Shown: piece by piece, positions 41,267 to 50,667 of the stretch | How positions within the stretch are numbered: the stretch's first letter is position 1 | How the letters are laid out: every line of letters begins with the position of its first letter | NCBI RefSeq assembly: GCF_011492945.1 | Contig: NZ_CP045119.1 | Location: 3,162,001 to 3,226,000 of the forward strand | DNA: 64,000 nt | From: Rubrobacter tropicus | Lineage (GTDB): Bacteria; Actinomycetota; Rubrobacteria; Rubrobacterales; Rubrobacteraceae | Direction of reading: 5' to 3' | Position numbers and translations under genes: made by a program | The notes under the pieces: generated by a model | Database searches by the model: none | Told to the model about the DNA's origin: nothing | The model's input: only the letters and a program-made list of their open reading frames with translations

Positions 41267-41617
41267 ATGGAGACCATCGCGCAGGCGTTCTTGCACGGTC
41301 CGCCCGGGGGCTTTGACGGGCCCGGCCCGTTCATCTTCCCCTTCATATTCCTGTTCTGGATCCTGATCCTGGGCTCCCTTGCCTGGGCCGCGTTCCGCCT
41401 GGTCCCGCGGTGGCGCGAGGGTGGCGGCGGCTGGACCGGTGGCCGCAGGGACCCGGCGGAGGAGATCCTGCGCGAGCGTTTCGCCAGGGGCGAGACGAGC
41501 GCAGAGGAGTACGTGCGGGCCATGAGGACCCTCCGCGGGGACGGGCCGGCCGACTACGAAGACTACGTGCGCGAGGCCGAGGAGAGGCCCGACCCGAACC
41601 GCGAGCCCGGTACGTAG
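41267..41617 (+). CDS. Membrane protein with SHOCT-like C-terminus (first of a pair)
   Basis: 116 residues. One transmembrane helix (about 20-48, with FPFIFLFWILILGSLAWAAF) and a C-terminal SHOCT-type motif, RDPAEEILRERFARGETSAEEY. SHOCT motifs are short C-terminal helices often attached to membrane proteins. The next gene is a paralogue with DPAEEILRERLARGEITTDEYL. ATG follows GGAGGCGACGAGAGAG. It is downstream of operator B, so likely activated by the adjacent two-component system. Function unknown. Confidence 0.7.
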   Translation: METIAQAFLHGPPGGFDGPGPFIFPFIFLFWILILGSLAWAAFRLVPRWREGGGGWTGGRRDPAEEILRERFARGETSAEEYVRAMRTLRGDGPADYEDYVREAEERPDPNREPGT

Positions 41618-41633
41618 GTAAGATCCAACCGCC

Positions 41634-41996
41634 ATGCAAACCCTGACAGAAACCCTGAGCGCGGGCCTCCTCCTGGTCCAGTCCGGTCGCGACTGGGGCG
41701 GAGGCCCCCCCTGGGCCGACGGAGACCACGGGATGTCCTGGGGACCGTGGGTGCTGTTTCCATTCCTCTTCTGGGTCGGGCTGCTGGCGCTCGTCGCCTG
41801 GATCGTAACGCGCCTCTTCCCGAGCCGGCGCGGCGGAACCGGGCCCGCGAGCAGGGACCCGGCCGAGGAGATCCTGCGCGAACGCCTCGCCCGCGGCGAG
41901 ATCACCACAGACGAATACCTGAGATCCCTGCAGATACTCCGCGGCGAAATACCAAACAACCTCGGCAGCCCGGACGAAGATCAAGAGACGAAGTAA
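41634..41996 (+). CDS. Membrane protein with SHOCT-like C-terminus (second of a pair)
   Basis: 120 residues. A Gly/Trp/Asp-rich head containing GRDWGGGPPWADGDHGM precedes a transmembrane helix (WVLFPFLFWVGLLALVAWIV) and the SHOCT motif RDPAEEILRERLARGEITTD. About 40% of the C-terminal half matches the upstream paralogue, so a tandem duplication is likely. It is 16 bases after that gene and probably co-transcribed. Followed by a heptad-repeat element. Confidence 0.7.
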   Translation: MQTLTETLSAGLLLVQSGRDWGGGPPWADGDHGMSWGPWVLFPFLFWVGLLALVAWIVTRLFPSRRGGTGPASRDPAEEILRERLARGEITTDEYLRSLQILRGEIPNNLGSPDEDQETK

Positions 41997-42025
41997 AGGC
42001 CCGGCTGACCGTCCGGAACGATCTC

Positions 42026-42138
42026 TCCGGAGATCAGCCGTCAGCTATCAGCTTTCAGCAAGAGCAAGAAAGCCGACCGCTGAGAGCGGAGGCCGAAGCG
42101 GGCCGACAGCTAACAGCGCGGTTCGCTCCGCGAACCGC
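42026..42138. repeat. Heptad-repeat element, full type
   Basis: TCAGCCGTCAGCTATCAGC and GCTTTCAGC units are followed by GACCGCTGAGAGCGGAGGC, very close to the sequence inside the element at 2970-3139. The end GCGAACCGCTT is the same as in other copies. It separates the convergent SHOCT gene and tyrosine phenol-lyase, whose stop codon is at 42140. Confidence 0.75.
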
Positions 42139-42139
42139 T

Positions 42140-43525
42140 TCACAGCCTCTCGAAGCGGGCCTGGAAGAAGCGGAGGTGCTTGGGCTCGTGGACCATCCGG
42201 AGGCCGCGGACGTTCTCTCTGTTGTTCCAGACTTCGAGGACGGACTCGACGGTTACGTCGCAGTGGGCCTGGGTGTAGACGCGGCGGGGGAAGGTGAGGC
42301 GGACGAGCTCCAGGCTCGGGTAGTTGTGCTCGCCGGTCTCCCTGTTACGGCCGGCGGAGACGACGCCGCGCTCCATCGCCCGGACCCCCGAGTCGAGGTA
42401 GAGCTCGGCGGCCAGGGTTTGGGCCGGGAAGTGGTCCTGGGGCATCTCGGGGAAGAAGCCTTTCGCGTCGAGGAAGACGGCGTGGCCCCCTACCGGACGG
42501 ACTATCGGGATGCCGGCCTCGGCGAGCTTCTCGCCCACGTACTCGACCTGTCCTATGCGGGAGTGGAGGTAGTCCTCGTCGACCATCTCCACTATCCCGC
42601 GGGCCATCGCCTCCAGGTCGCGGCCGGCGAGGCCGCCGTAGGTGTGGAGGCCCTCGTAGACGACCACTAGGGCGCGGGCCTCCTCGAAGAGCTCCTCGTC
42701 AAAGGTTGCGAGAAAGCCGCCGATGTTGGTGAGGAGGTCCTTCTTCGCGCTCACGGTCGCCGCGTCTGATAGGGAGCAGGTCTCGTGCAGGATCTCCGCG
42801 ACGGTCCTGCCCTCGTGGCCGGCCTCCCGATGCTTGACGAAGTACGCGTTCTCGACCGCGCGCGTCGCGTCCAGGACTACCTTTATACCGTGCGACCTCG
42901 TCAACTCCCGCACGGCGCGGAGGTTCTCGAGCGAGATCGGCTGCCCCCCCGCCATGTTTACCGTCGCCGCGACGCTGACGTAGGGGACCTTCTCGGCCCC
43001 GACCTCTTCGATGAGCGACCCCAGCTTGCCGAGGTCCACGTTCCCCTTGAACGGGTGCTCGCTCTTCGGGTCGTGGGCCTCGTCGATGATGACGTCGACG
43101 AAGGTGCCGCCGGCGCGTTCCTGGTGCTCGCGGGTGGTCGTGAAGTACATGTTGTTGGGGACGTGGTCGCCCGGCTCTATCCAGACCTGGGAGAGGATGT
43201 GCTCCGCCCCGCGCCCCTGGTGGGTCGGGACGAGGTAGGGGTAGCCGTAGTATTCGGCCACGGCCCTCTCCAGGTTGTAGAAGTTCACCGAGCCGGCGTA
43301 GGCCTCGTCGCCCAGCATCATGCCGGCCCACTGGTCCTGGCTCATGGCGTTCGTGCCCGAGTCCGTCAGCAGGTCTATGTAGACGTCCTCGGAGCGCAGG
43401 AGGAACGTGTTGAAGCCGGCCTCTTCGATGGCGCGTCTTCGCTCTTCACGAGTCGTCGTTTTCAGGGGTTCCACTACCTTGATCTTGTACGGCTCGGCCC
43501 ACGAACGACGGCCGTTCTTCGCCAC
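42140..43525 (-). CDS. tpl: Tyrosine phenol-lyase (PLP enzyme)
   Basis: 461 residues of the beta-eliminating lyase family. Tyrosine phenol-lyase cleaves tyrosine to phenol, pyruvate and ammonia; tryptophanase is the close relative. PLP Lys in VSAKKDLLTNIGG (about residue 261). The signature DLLTDSGTNAMSQDQWAG is near the N-terminus. The segment VRAMERGVVSAGRN carries the Arg that binds the phenol hydroxyl; in tryptophanases this Arg is replaced by a hydrophobic residue, so tyrosine phenol-lyase is preferred. GTG start at 43525 after GGAGAGGAG. An unexpected enzyme for this lineage. Confidence 0.82.
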   Translation of the reverse strand: MAKNGRRSWAEPYKIKVVEPLKTTTREERRRAIEEAGFNTFLLRSEDVYIDLLTDSGTNAMSQDQWAGMMLGDEAYAGSVNFYNLERAVAEYYGYPYLVPTHQGRGAEHILSQVWIEPGDHVPNNMYFTTTREHQERAGGTFVDVIIDEAHDPKSEHPFKGNVDLGKLGSLIEEVGAEKVPYVSVAATVNMAGGQPISLENLRAVRELTRSHGIKVVLDATRAVENAYFVKHREAGHEGRTVAEILHETCSLSDAATVSAKKDLLTNIGGFLATFDEELFEEARALVVVYEGLHTYGGLAGRDLEAMARGIVEMVDEDYLHSRIGQVEYVGEKLAEAGIPIVRPVGGHAVFLDAKGFFPEMPQDHFPAQTLAAELYLDSGVRAMERGVVSAGRNRETGEHNYPSLELVRLTFPRRVYTQAHCDVTVESVLEVWNNRENVRGLRMVHEPKHLRFFQARFERL

Positions 43526-43613
43526 GATGGCTCCTCTCCGCCCCGGACAATGGATCAACGCAACCTACCCCGGCCGGCGGTCAGGGGCAAGCCGTGTTGC
43601 CAAACGGGACGAA

Positions 43614-44033
43614 ATGGGCAAAGATCTACCCATGATCAAGAGCCTCAAAGGCCACTGGGAAGAGTTCAAGGAGAGCAAGCCGGGCGAGCGCTTCAAGGAC
43701 CGCTACCACCGCCGGCAGCAAGAACCGGGCCACATCGTCAAGAGGGTGGTGCTGGTGATCTTCGGCGCCATCCTGGCGGTCGGCAGCCTCGTTACCGCCC
43801 CGTTGCCCGGCCCCGGCTTCGCTACCGTCTTTCTCGGGCTTGCGATCCTGGCCGGCGAGCTCCTCCCCGCGGCCCGCCTCCTCGACTGGTCGGAGGTCCG
43901 CCTCAGGCTTCTCTGGCAGTTCGTCACGGACGTCTGGCGGACGAGCCTCTTCGGCAAGATCTCCCTCGTCGTGATCGCCGCGATCCTCGCCTCCGGCTTT
44001 GCCTACTTCGTCTACCTGCTGCTGTTCGCCTAA
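43614..44033 (+). CDS. PGPGW-type membrane protein
   Basis: 139 residues. A basic N-terminal amphipathic part (KGHWEEFKESKPGERFKDRY) is followed by two pairs of hydrophobic helices around the conserved APLPGPGFATVFLGLAILAG motif of PGPGW/TIGR02611 proteins. Uncharacterised inner-membrane proteins. The ATG at 43614 is used; a second Met at residue 7 is an alternative. Lies between tyrosine phenol-lyase and the PH-domain gene; no functional link. Confidence 0.8.
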   Translation: MGKDLPMIKSLKGHWEEFKESKPGERFKDRYHRRQQEPGHIVKRVVLVIFGAILAVGSLVTAPLPGPGFATVFLGLAILAGELLPAARLLDWSEVRLRLLWQFVTDVWRTSLFGKISLVVIAAILASGFAYFVYLLLFA

Positions 44034-44039
44034 CCCCGA

Positions 44040-44417
44040 TCAGTCCAGCACGTAACCGGCGAGGACGCTCTGGACGTCGTAGATGTTCAGCTGCTTGTTG
44101 AAGCGCTTCTGGATGGGCATCGGGCTGCCCGAGATCCAGACCTTCAGCTCCGCGTCCAGGTCGAAGTGCCCGGCGGTCTCGACGCTGAAGTGGGTGATGC
44201 TCCTGTAGGGCAGCGAATGGTACTCGACCTTGCTGCCGGTAAGACCCTGCCTGTCCACGAGTATCAGGCGCTTGTTCGTGAAGACGAAGAGGTCCCGGAT
44301 CAACTGGTAAGCCTTCTCGATCCGCTCGCCCGCGGCAAGCACCCGCGCAAAATCCCCTTCTATCTTCGCCGGATCTACCTCCGACGCGTTCCCCATCAAC
44401 CCGTCCAACAACCCCAT
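44040..44417 (-). CDS. Bacterial PH domain protein
   Basis: 125 residues. The whole protein is one PH-like beta-sandwich: AYQLIRDLFVFTNKRLILVD, then QGLTGSKVEYHSLPYRSITH and ELKVWISG. This pattern is the bPH_1 (YvbH-like) family. Cytosolic, maybe lipid or protein binding. ATG at 44417 follows GAGGGTAT only weakly. Convergent with the PGPGW gene; gap of six bases. Confidence 0.85.
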   Translation of the reverse strand: MGLLDGLMGNASEVDPAKIEGDFARVLAAGERIEKAYQLIRDLFVFTNKRLILVDRQGLTGSKVEYHSLPYRSITHFSVETAGHFDLDAELKVWISGSPMPIQKRFNKQLNIYDVQSVLAGYVLD

Positions 44418-44582
44418 ATACCCTCCCGTCGACCGTTCTCTTACGCGATCCTACGCCGGCGACCGGGGCGCGGGCTACGCTTCTCCCTCACCCCGCGTTA
44501 ACTTTGCATTAAATGCTTTAGAACTCGTCGCGGCGTTGGTATCTTTGCAGAAGTAGACGCACCACGCACGAGACCTGACGGA

Positions 44583-46136
44583 GTGAAGGACGTGGACAGA
44601 GAGCGGGGTAGGGTGGGCGCTGAGGTCACGCGGCGGACCTTTCTGCGGGCTGCGGGCGCGGGGGCGGCCTGGGTCGCGCTGGTCGGTACGCTCGGCTGCG
44701 AGCCGGGTGAGCGGGAGGAGCGGGCCGGCGCCTCGCCCCTGAAGCCTGGGGAGTCTTCCGTTCGCGGCCTGCAGCCCGCGCGTTCTGGGCCGGCACACGT
44801 CTTCCGCTCGCGCCCCGACCTCGACCCGCCGGCCGTGACGGTAGGCACGCCCGCAAACGGCACCGCTCCGGGGTACGTCTTCGTAGCGCCGAAGAAGGGG
44901 CCGGGGCGGGACGGGCCCATGATCCTGGACAACAACGGCGACCCCGTGTGGTTCCGTCCCATGCGGGAAGAGCAGGACGCCATGGACTGCAAGGTTCAGG
45001 AGTACAGGGGCGCGCCCGTGCTGACCTGGTGGGAGGGCGTCCACCTCGGGTACGGGCAGGGGGAGTACGTGATCTGCGACGCGGGGTACCGCGAGCTCGC
45101 CCGCGTCCGCGCCGGCAACGACCTCGACGGGGACCACCACGAGTTTCTCATCACCAAGAACGACACGGCCCTAATCACCATCTACGCCGAGGTGCCTTAC
45201 GACCTCTCCCCCCTCGGCGGCCCCGAGGGTGGCACGGTCGCCGAAGGCGTGATCCAGGAGCTGGACATCGAGACCGGCGAGGTCCTCTTCGAGTGGCGCA
45301 GCCTGGAGCACGTCCCCGTAGAGGAGACCCACGGCGATCTGCCGGACGACCCGGCCAACGCCTTCGACTACTTCCACATAAACTCCATAGACGTGGACGA
45401 AGACGACAACCTGCTCGTCTCGGCCCGCAGGACGTTCACCGTGTACAAGATCGACCGCAAGACGGGCGAGGTGATCTGGCGCCTCGGCGGCAAGAAGAGC
45501 GACTTCGAGATGGGCGACGGCACTAAAACCCTCTACCAGCACGACGCCCGCCGCCAGCCCGACGGCACCATCACCCTCTTCGACAACGGCGGCATGTACG
45601 TGAGCGAGGAGTCGAGGGTAGTGGGTATTCGGACGGACGAGGGCGATATGACGGCCACCGTTGCCAGGGAGTACACCCACCCTGACGGCGTCCTCTCCCT
45701 CACCCAGGGCAACGCGCAGAGGCTCCCGAACGGCAACGTGTTCGTCGGCTGGGGCAGCGAGCCCGTCTTCTCAGAGTTCGACGAGGACGGCGGGCTCCTT
45801 TTCAGCGCCAGCCTCCCGGCGGAGGTCGAGTCCTACCGCGCCTTCCGCCACCCCTGGACCGGCCGTCCCGACACCCTCCCCGACCTGATAGCCACCCCCG
45901 CCCACGACGGCGGCGTAACGCTCCACGCGAGCTGGAACGGCGCCACCGAGGTCAAGACCTGGGAAGTCCTCGCTGGCCCGGCCACGGACGAGCTCGAACC
46001 CGTGGGTTCAGTTCCCCGCACCGGCTTCGAGACCGCCATCGCCCTCCGCACGGGCGACGCACTCGTCGCCGTTCGCGCCCTGGACGGCTCGGGGCAGGCG
46101 CTCGGCACGTCGAGGGCCATAAACATCCGGGGCTAG
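44583..46136 (+). CDS. Tat-exported lipoprotein of the arylsulfotransferase (ASST) family
   Basis: 517 residues. TRRTFLRAAGAGAAWVALVG ending in LGC is a Tat signal with twin arginines and a lipobox, so the protein is exported folded and lipid-anchored. Several aligned blades (for example DNNGDPVWFRP, YGQGEYVICDAGY, IDRKTGEVIWRLGG) mark a beta-propeller of the arylsulfotransferase type 2 family. His in TLYQHDARRQPDG is placed as the catalytic His. Enzyme activity on sulfate esters is expected but unproven. GTG start at 44583; another at 44592. Intergenic 44418-44582 has AT-rich promoter-like TTTGCATTAAATGC. Confidence 0.82.
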   Translation: MKDVDRERGRVGAEVTRRTFLRAAGAGAAWVALVGTLGCEPGEREERAGASPLKPGESSVRGLQPARSGPAHVFRSRPDLDPPAVTVGTPANGTAPGYVFVAPKKGPGRDGPMILDNNGDPVWFRPMREEQDAMDCKVQEYRGAPVLTWWEGVHLGYGQGEYVICDAGYRELARVRAGNDLDGDHHEFLITKNDTALITIYAEVPYDLSPLGGPEGGTVAEGVIQELDIETGEVLFEWRSLEHVPVEETHGDLPDDPANAFDYFHINSIDVDEDDNLLVSARRTFTVYKIDRKTGEVIWRLGGKKSDFEMGDGTKTLYQHDARRQPDGTITLFDNGGMYVSEESRVVGIRTDEGDMTATVAREYTHPDGVLSLTQGNAQRLPNGNVFVGWGSEPVFSEFDEDGGLLFSASLPAEVESYRAFRHPWTGRPDTLPDLIATPAHDGGVTLHASWNGATEVKTWEVLAGPATDELEPVGSVPRTGFETAIALRTGDALVAVRALDGSGQALGTSRAINIRG

Positions 46137-46203
46137 GGTTAAGACATAGCAGCCGGCGCCTGTGCCGTAGGAAAGACGTGCCGCGGGTGGGTCCTTCGGG
46201 GTC

Positions 46204-46575
46204 TCAGTCTCGGGAACGGGAGACGGTGCGGACCCACGCTACGAGCGCCAGTTGCAGCGGGAGGCGCAGCCACAGGAGCGCCGTCCACCACGAGGGTTTG
46301 CCCGCGGCGCGGGCGTCCAACAGCATCTGCACGTTGGCTGGGAGGACCGAGATCAGCAACAGGATCAGGCCGATCCCGGCCGCGGTACGGGTGCGCTTCG
46401 GAAAGAGTCCCAGCCCGCCCAGAACCTCGCAGGCACCGCTCAGGTAGACGAGTTCGCGGTGGAGCGGCAGGTATGGCGGCATGATCTTCTCGTAAGCCGC
46501 GGGGGCCGCGTAGTGCAGCAGCCCGGCCACGACGAAGACCAGCCCCGTCGAAGCGCGCGAAAACGACGAGCCCAC
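46204..46575 (-). CDS. DoxX-like small membrane protein
   Basis: 123 residues with four hydrophobic helices. The first, STGLVFVVAGLLHYAAP, and the ELVYLSGACEVLGGLGLFPK segment (with a conserved Glu) fit DoxX-like proteins. The helix-4 region ends with TVSRSRD. Convergent with the arylsulfotransferase-like gene, with no shared function seen. ATG at 46575. Confidence 0.75.
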   Translation of the reverse strand: MGSSFSRASTGLVFVVAGLLHYAAPAAYEKIMPPYLPLHRELVYLSGACEVLGGLGLFPKRTRTAAGIGLILLLISVLPANVQMLLDARAAGKPSWWTALLWLRLPLQLALVAWVRTVSRSRD

Positions 46576-46739
46576 GTTCGTATGTCCCTTCTGGATTGCC
46601 GTCCGGCCAGCACGTAAGACTACCCCAGACGCACCGCGCCGCGGTGGACGCGCCAGGCGGCACAGGTGCTACTTGGGACGGGGCGCGCGCTCCCGTAGAC
46701 TTACCGCATCTTTCGGCACCGGCTCTCGGAGGGAGTTTT

Positions 46740-47321
46740 TTGGCCGCCAAACCGGAACTTCCGATCATCCCCTTCGCATCGCGGGAAGCCTGGGAGACCT
46801 GGCTCGACGGGCAGCACGCCGTCTCGGAAGGGCTGTGGCTCAAGATCGCCAGGAAGGGCTCCGGCATCGAGACGGTCACCTTCGCGGAGGCGCTCGACGT
46901 GGCCCTGTGCTACGGCTGGATCGACAGCCAGAGAAGCGGCTTCGACGGGCAGTACTTCTTGCAGCGTTTCACCCCCCGCAAACCGAGGAGCAAGTGGTCG
47001 AAGGTGAACCGCGGCAAGGTCGCGAAGCTCATCGAGGCGGGCAGGATGAAGCCGGCCGGCCTGCGGGAGGTCGAGCGGGCCAGGGCAGACGGCCGGTGGG
47101 ACGCCGCGTACGAGCCGCAGAGCACCATGACGGTGCCCGACGACCTGAGGCTGGAGCTGGAGAAGAGCGAGGAGGCCCGCGAGTTCTTCGAGACGCTCAA
47201 CAGCGCCAACAGGTACGCGATCCTGCACAGAATCCAGGACGCCAAGAAGCCCGAGACCAGGGCGAGGCGCATCGCCAAGTTCGTGGCGATGCTGGCGGAG
47301 CGAAAGAAACTCTATCCCTGA
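46740..47321 (+). CDS. YdeI/OmpD-associated family protein
   Basis: 193 residues. PFASREAWETWLDGQHAVSE, then GLWLKIARKGSG, FAEALDVALCYGWIDSQRSG and RFTPRKPRSKWSKVN form the YdeI-like domain. The C-terminal half (PDDLRLELEKSEEAREFFET and YAILHRIQDAKKPETRARRI) matches the same family. Roles in antimicrobial tolerance have been reported for relatives; here unknown. TTG start at 46740 after GGAGGGAG. Followed by a hairpin terminator at 47384. Confidence 0.87.
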   Translation: MAAKPELPIIPFASREAWETWLDGQHAVSEGLWLKIARKGSGIETVTFAEALDVALCYGWIDSQRSGFDGQYFLQRFTPRKPRSKWSKVNRGKVAKLIEAGRMKPAGLREVERARADGRWDAAYEPQSTMTVPDDLRLELEKSEEAREFFETLNSANRYAILHRIQDAKKPETRARRIAKFVAMLAERKKLYP

Positions 47322-47383
47322 AGCCGCAACCCCGGCACGGGTCGGGTAGTCGTCTGCGCCTTATGCGGTAGAATCACGGCCTG

Positions 47384-47409
47384 AAGGCCCGCGCCGCGCG
47401 GCCTTTTTT
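47384..47409 (+). terminator. Hairpin terminator before typA
   Basis: AAGGCCCGCGCCGCGCGGCC with a TTTTTT tail. A TAGAAT hexamer at 47367-47372 just upstream could be the typA -10, in which case the hairpin would lie in the typA leader. Confidence 0.6.
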
Positions 47410-47475
47410 GTTGCTCGAACCCCCCAGACGCGCTTCGGAGAGCCGTGTGCCTGGAGGACTTTGTCAGGAGAACGC

Positions 47476-49257
47476 GTGGACTACCGCAACATCGCCATCA
47501 TCTCGCACGTCGACCACGGCAAGACCACGCTCGTCGACGCCTTGCTGCGCCAGACGCTGGAGCTCGGGCATGGGCAGGAGATCGCCGAGCGCGCCATGGA
47601 CTCGAACGTGCTGGAGAAGGAACGCGGCATCACCATCCTGGCCAAGAACACGGCCGTGGAGTACGGGGGCGTCAAGATCAACATAGTCGACACCCCCGGC
47701 CACACAGACTTTGGCGGCGAGGTCGAGCGCGTCCTCGGCATGGTAGACGGATGTTTGTTGCTGGTGGACGCGGCCGAAGGCCCCATGCCCCAGACCCGCT
47801 TCGTCCTGCGCAAGGCGATAGAGCTCGGCCTCAAGCCCATAGTCGTCATAAACAAGATAGACCGTCAGGACGCCCGCCCGGAAGAGGTAGTCGACCTCAC
47901 CTTCGACCTGATGGCCGACCTCGGCGCCTCCGACGAGCAGCTCGACTTCCCGATCCTCTACGCTGTGGCTCGGGAGGGCAAGGCGTTCAAGGACATGGAC
48001 GCCCCCCGCGACGACATGCAGGAGCTCTTCGAGACCGTGCTCGGGGAGATACCGGCGCCCGGCACGGACCTCGAGGCGCCGTTCCAGATGCTCGTCACGA
48101 ACCTGGACTACTCGGACTACCTCGGCCGCATCGTGATCGGCCGCGTCCAGCGCGGCGAGGTCCGAAAGGGCGAGTTCGTCAACCTCGTCCACAAGGACGG
48201 CACGCGGACGAAGACCCGCGTCGTCCAGCCCTTCACCCACCTCGGCCTGCAGCGCATCGAGTCCGAGAGGGTCGGCGCCGGGGACATAGTTGCGCTCTCC
48301 GGCATCGAGGACGCGCAGATAGGCGAGACCGTCGCCGACCTCGCGGACCCGGAGGCGCTCCCGATCATCACGGTGGACGAGCCGACCGTCAGCATGACCT
48401 TCGGCCCGAACACCTCCCCCTTCGCGGGCAAGGAGGGCCGCTACGTAACCAGCCGCCACCTCCGCGACCGCCTGATGCGCGAGGTCCAGACCAACGTTTC
48501 CTTGCGCGTCGAAGAACTCAGCCCCGAGGAGTTCGAGGTCTCCGGGCGCGGCGAGCTCCACCTCTCCATCCTGCTCGAGACCATGCGCCGCGAGGGCTAC
48601 GAGGTCCAGGTCGGCTCGCCCCGGGTCATAGTGCGCGAGATAGAGGGCAAGAAGCACGAGCCGTTCGAACACCTGGTCCTCGACGTGCCCGAGCGGTTCT
48701 CCTCGACCATCATCGGAACGCTCTCCGGCCGCAAGGGCCAGCTCGTCGACGTGGAGCCGCAGGGTTCCCGCACCCGCATAGAGTTCAAGATACCGGCGAG
48801 GGCCCTCTTCGGCTTCCGAACCCAGTTCCTCTCCATGACGCAAGGAGAGGGCATCATGAGCCACGTTTTCGACGGCTACGCCCCGTGGGCCGGCGACCTC
48901 AAGACCCGCACCAACGGCAGCATGGTCGCGATAGAGGCCGGCACGGCCTACGCCTACTCCATCTGGAAGCTCCAGGAGCGCGGCGTCTTCTTCATCCAGC
49001 CCGCCACGGACGTCTACGTAGGCATGGTAGTCGGCTCTTACAGCCGCGAGAACGACCTCAACGTCAACGTCTGCAAGAACAAGAAGCTGACCAACGTCCG
49101 CTCCGCCGGCGCCGACGACGCCCTCAACCTGACACCTGTCCGCAAGCTGACGCTAGAGGACGCTCTAGAGTACATCGGTGAGGACGAGCTCGTGGAGATC
49201 ACGCCGGAGTCCATCCGCCTGCGCAAAAAGGTCCTCGAGCCCGGGATGCGCAAGTAG
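47476..49257 (+). CDS. typA: Ribosome-associated GTPase TypA/BipA
   Basis: 593 residues, translational GTPase related to EF-G and LepA that assists ribosome assembly under stress. G1 SHVDHGKTT (residues 10-18), switch region [11 protein letters not shown]3 DTPGHTDF and G4 NKIDR. The C-terminal TypA domain ends with [24 protein letters not shown] start at 47476 follows CAGGAG; a TTG at 47461 would add five residues. Length matches the family (about 600). Confidence 0.95.
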   Translation: MDYRNIAIISHVDHGKTTLVDALLRQTLELGHGQEIAERAMDSNVLEKERGITILAKNTAVEYGGVKINIVDTPGHTDFGGEVERVLGMVDGCLLLVDAAEGPMPQTRFVLRKAIELGLKPIVVINKIDRQDARPEEVVDLTFDLMADLGASDEQLDFPILYAVAREGKAFKDMDAPRDDMQELFETVLGEIPAPGTDLEAPFQMLVTNLDYSDYLGRIVIGRVQRGEVRKGEFVNLVHKDGTRTKTRVVQPFTHLGLQRIESERVGAGDIVALSGIEDAQIGETVADLADPEALPIITVDEPTVSMTFGPNTSPFAGKEGRYVTSRHLRDRLMREVQTNVSLRVEELSPEEFEVSGRGELHLSILLETMRREGYEVQVGSPRVIVREIEGKKHEPFEHLVLDVPERFSSTIIGTLSGRKGQLVDVEPQGSRTRIEFKIPARALFGFRTQFLSMTQGEGIMSHVFDGYAPWAGDLKTRTNGSMVAIEAGTAYAYSIWKLQERGVFFIQPATDVYVGMVVGSYSRENDLNVNVCKNKKLTNVRSAGADDALNLTPVRKLTLEDALEYIGEDELVEITPESIRLRKKVLEPGMRK

Positions 49258-49428
49258 CCCCGACCCGCCCGACGGGGTTGGCGGATCCGGTGAACCAGTC
49301 CTTATCCGACCCCGTTTCGGCGATGGTCGGGGTGGGTACGCTTGCAGCCGCCGACGGAGCGCACCCGAGTTTCGTCAGCGGATTTCAGAAGGACAGTTGT
49401 ACGCTTCGTATCAGAAAGGTTTCAGGAT

Positions 49429-50166
49429 ATGACCGGAATAGAGGACAAAGTAGTAGTCATAACGGGTGGCAGCAGCGGTCTCGGCGAGGCGACCGCGAAG
49501 CTGCTCGCGGAGCGTGGGGCGAAGGTGATGCTCGGTGCTCGGCGCGAGAAGAACCTGGAGAGGATCGTCTCGGAGATAAAGGACGGCGGCGGCGCGGCGG
49601 CCTACAGGGTCACGGACGTGACGAGCCGGGATCAGGTCGAGAACCTGGTCGCGGGCGCGGTCGAGGAGTTCGGCCGGGTCGACGTTCTGGTCAACAACGC
49701 CGGACTGATGCCGCTCTCGCCGCTCGACGCCCTCAAAGTCGACGAGTGGGACCAGATGGTTGACGTGAACATCAAGGGCGTCCTGTACGGCATCGCGGCA
49801 GCGCTCCCCAGGATGAGGGAACAGCACGACGGCCAGATCATCAACCTCTCCTCGGTGGCAGGGCACGTCGTGTTCGAGAACTCCGCCGTCTACAGCGGCA
49901 CCAAGTACGCCGTGTGGGCCATCTCCGAGGGGCTCAGGAAAGAGGCCGGGGATGAGATACGGGTAACCACCATCTCGCCCGGCGCGGTGCAGAGCGAGCT
50001 TACGGACAAGATCACCCACGAAGAGTCGGCACAGAACGCCAGCGCGTTCGACGAGATAGCCATAGACGCCGACGCCGTCGCCCGCGCCATAGCCTACGCC
50101 ATGGAGCAGCCGAAGGACGTGGACACCAACGAGATCGTCCTTCGACCCACCGCCCAGCCCCTGTAG
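49429..50166 (+). CDS. Short-chain dehydrogenase/reductase
   Basis: 245 residues. Classical SDR: cofactor motif TGGSSGLGEATAKLL (residues 12-26), NNAGLMPLS, catalytic Ser and Tyr/Lys in YSGTKYAVWAISEG, and the substrate-loop PGAVQSELTDK. Arg in GARREK (about 38) indicates NADPH preference. Substrate unknown. ATG at 49429. Gap 49258-49428 shows no gene. Confidence 0.92.
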   Translation: MTGIEDKVVVITGGSSGLGEATAKLLAERGAKVMLGARREKNLERIVSEIKDGGGAAAYRVTDVTSRDQVENLVAGAVEEFGRVDVLVNNAGLMPLSPLDALKVDEWDQMVDVNIKGVLYGIAAALPRMREQHDGQIINLSSVAGHVVFENSAVYSGTKYAVWAISEGLRKEAGDEIRVTTISPGAVQSELTDKITHEESAQNASAFDEIAIDADAVARAIAYAMEQPKDVDTNEIVLRPTAQPL

Positions 50167-50195
50167 CCCGAACTACCCTGTCGGCCTCCGGGTCA

Positions 50196-50340
50196 TCTTT
50201 CATACGGCACCGTGAGCCTGGAGGCCATCGGGAAGTGACGCCGGTTGAAGGTTACGAGGTCAGCGCCGTTCTCCTCCAAGGTCGCCGGTGCTGTTCGGTT
50301 AGATAGATGTGCATCCGCTCCATGACACCCCCGATGTATA
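50196..50340 (-). pseudogene. Degraded PIN-domain toxin remnant
   Basis: A C-terminal tail reads LEENGADLVTFNRRHFPMAS then RLTVPYER and stops at TGA 50196-50198, as in PIN ribonucleases (LVTFNRRHF is typical). A shifted frame upstream reads MERMHIYLTEQHRR, the normal preceding segment. The catalytic N-terminal part is absent. Next to a DUF4926 gene and a HicAB pair, so it is part of a toxin-antitoxin islet. Confidence 0.6.
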
Positions 50341-50402
50341 CGGGCGACGTGTAACGCGATTTGAGGTCGGGGATCAGAATCTCCGGCGTAGAGAGTGGGC
50401 GG

Positions 50403-50621
50403 CTAGCCTGCCTGCACCGGTTCGTAGTGAAGTACGAGAAGCCGGCTCTCGCTCAGGGCGAGCGAAGCGTAAGAACGACCTTCGTCGTCGGAGAACTCGA
50501 CCTCGAAAACGTCTGGAGCCAGGGCTTCGAAGACCGTGCCGACCTGCCATCGGTAGAGGCCGCGTTCGGGAAGATCTTCAATGAGGGTTACTACGTCTAA
50601 AACGTTTGCCGCGTCGCTCAT
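50403..50621 (-). CDS. DUF4926 small protein
   Basis: 72 residues. LDVVTLIEDLPERGLYRWQV is followed by GTVFEALAPDVFEVEFSDDE and SLALSESRLLVLHYEPV, the pattern of DUF4926, a small beta-barrel protein often found beside toxin-antitoxin genes. The minus-strand reading is chosen because the opposite frame has no family pattern. ATG at 50621. Confidence 0.78.
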   Translation of the reverse strand: MSDAANVLDVVTLIEDLPERGLYRWQVGTVFEALAPDVFEVEFSDDEGRSYASLALSESRLLVLHYEPVQAG

Positions 50622-50667
50622 CCTTCTGAATTTGTTTGATGGATCGCAGCCCCCGCGATTCGATACC

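Noticed and set aside
50361-50600. Plus-strand 79-residue frame over the DUF4926 gene
   Set aside because: The minus-strand reading fits DUF4926 and lies in order with the HicAB genes; the plus strand shows no family.
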